From Acanthosepion esculentum (Eukaryota; Mollusca; Cephalopoda; Sepiida; Sepiidae), in assembly GCA_964036315.1 (NCBI GenBank), contig OZ038482.1, forward strand, positions 9,788,698-9,852,697: a stretch of DNA of 64,000 bases, given 5' to 3'. This document shows, piece by piece, positions 63,515 to 64,000 of this stretch. The notes under the pieces are model-generated. The model was not told the DNA's origin and searched no databases. It saw nothing but the letters and a program-made list of their open reading frames with translations. The stretch's first letter is position 1; every line of letters begins with the position of its first letter. Made by a program: the position numbers and the translations under genes.

Positions 63515-64000
63515 AATATTTTAACCGTTGTGCCTTCCAGCCTTCATCAGGTGTGTGTTGATTCAGCTAACCTGAAGGGAATTTTCAAACAGTCCCATTT
63601 ATTTAATCTTCAAGTTGTTTAGTCTTCTTTCTGGTTTTCTTTATCTCCTCAACAGTTTTCCAGATTCATGGGAGCAAATACATGAAAACTAGTGAACAAG
63701 TGGATGCTTACAAGGAAAGTGCCTTTTGTTTAACTGTTGTATTGAAGAAAATAAAAATTATAATTTCTAGTGATTACCAAATGCAATATAAACTTGAGAA
63801 TGGCTGAAGACAATTTCAAACAGAACATGTTAAAAGACGAAGATATCTTTCCAAACATATGTGGATTAATGAAAATACACTGAAAAATTCCATGTACAGT
63901 TCTCGATATTGATTTAAATTATTCAAGGAATAGACTTTTTTGGACATTTTGTAGCATCATTTATTACAGTATTGATTAGTTCAATATTGTATAATGTCTT
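63515..64000. other. Right flank with a dispersed-repeat border, no gene
   Basis: Positions 63515-63556 read, on the minus strand, CACCTGATGAAGGCTGGAAG then GCACAACGGTTAAAATATTG. The inner part continues the homology to the extreme left edge of the window (positions 3-25), showing that the 97-bp array lies inside a dispersed element. Beyond about 63560 I see only AT-rich sequence with no recognisable gene. Confidence 0.5.

Overview
This is a window of repetitive, AT-rich animal-type DNA, not a prokaryotic locus. I see no bacterial operons, rRNA, tRNA or intact host gene. Everything recognisable is a transposable element or a satellite derived from one: mariner (DD34D) DNA transposons, 3' ends of non-LTR retrotransposons (LINEs), microsatellites and two tandem arrays. 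The mix suggests an invertebrate metazoan. A mollusc such as a cephalopod is possible, but that is a low-confidence inference from the LINE tails.

Layout. Positions 1-133 are a single diverged copy of a dispersed repeat that reappears inverted at the right end. Positions 1090-2362 are a degenerate mariner on the + strand with clear terminal inverted repeats and TA target duplications. Positions 2585-3330 hold two LINE 3' ends of one family, tail to tail around an AAT microsatellite. Positions 3333-4190 hold two broken reverse-transcriptase C-terminal tails in direct tandem. Positions 4311-60300 are a 221-bp satellite of 253 full units plus a hybrid last unit. Positions 60301-61743 are the decayed body of a second mariner on the - strand, split by an unclassified insert of about 455 bp. 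Positions 61994-63514 are a second satellite, 16 units of a 97-bp repeat.

Main result. The 221-bp unit is the 3' end of a mariner: the last 47 or so codons of the transposase, its stop codon, the 3' UTR and the terminal inverted repeat. The first unit starts at the inverted-repeat terminus, and the last unit runs directly into the rest of a mariner transposase in the same orientation and register. The simplest reading is that the roughly 56-kb array is one mariner copy whose 3'-terminal segment was tandemly amplified in place. Later rounds of block duplication (3-, 9-, 13- and 18/19-unit blocks), local homogenisation and the spread of variants, including one that removes the transposase stop codon, shaped the array.

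The 97-bp array seems to repeat the story with a different dispersed element: one segment is expanded 16-fold at the right end, while an unexpanded inverted relative sits at the left edge. None of the transposases here looks functional. Unit counts and block boundaries were read by eye from marker variants and spacing arithmetic; no alignment or database search was run.
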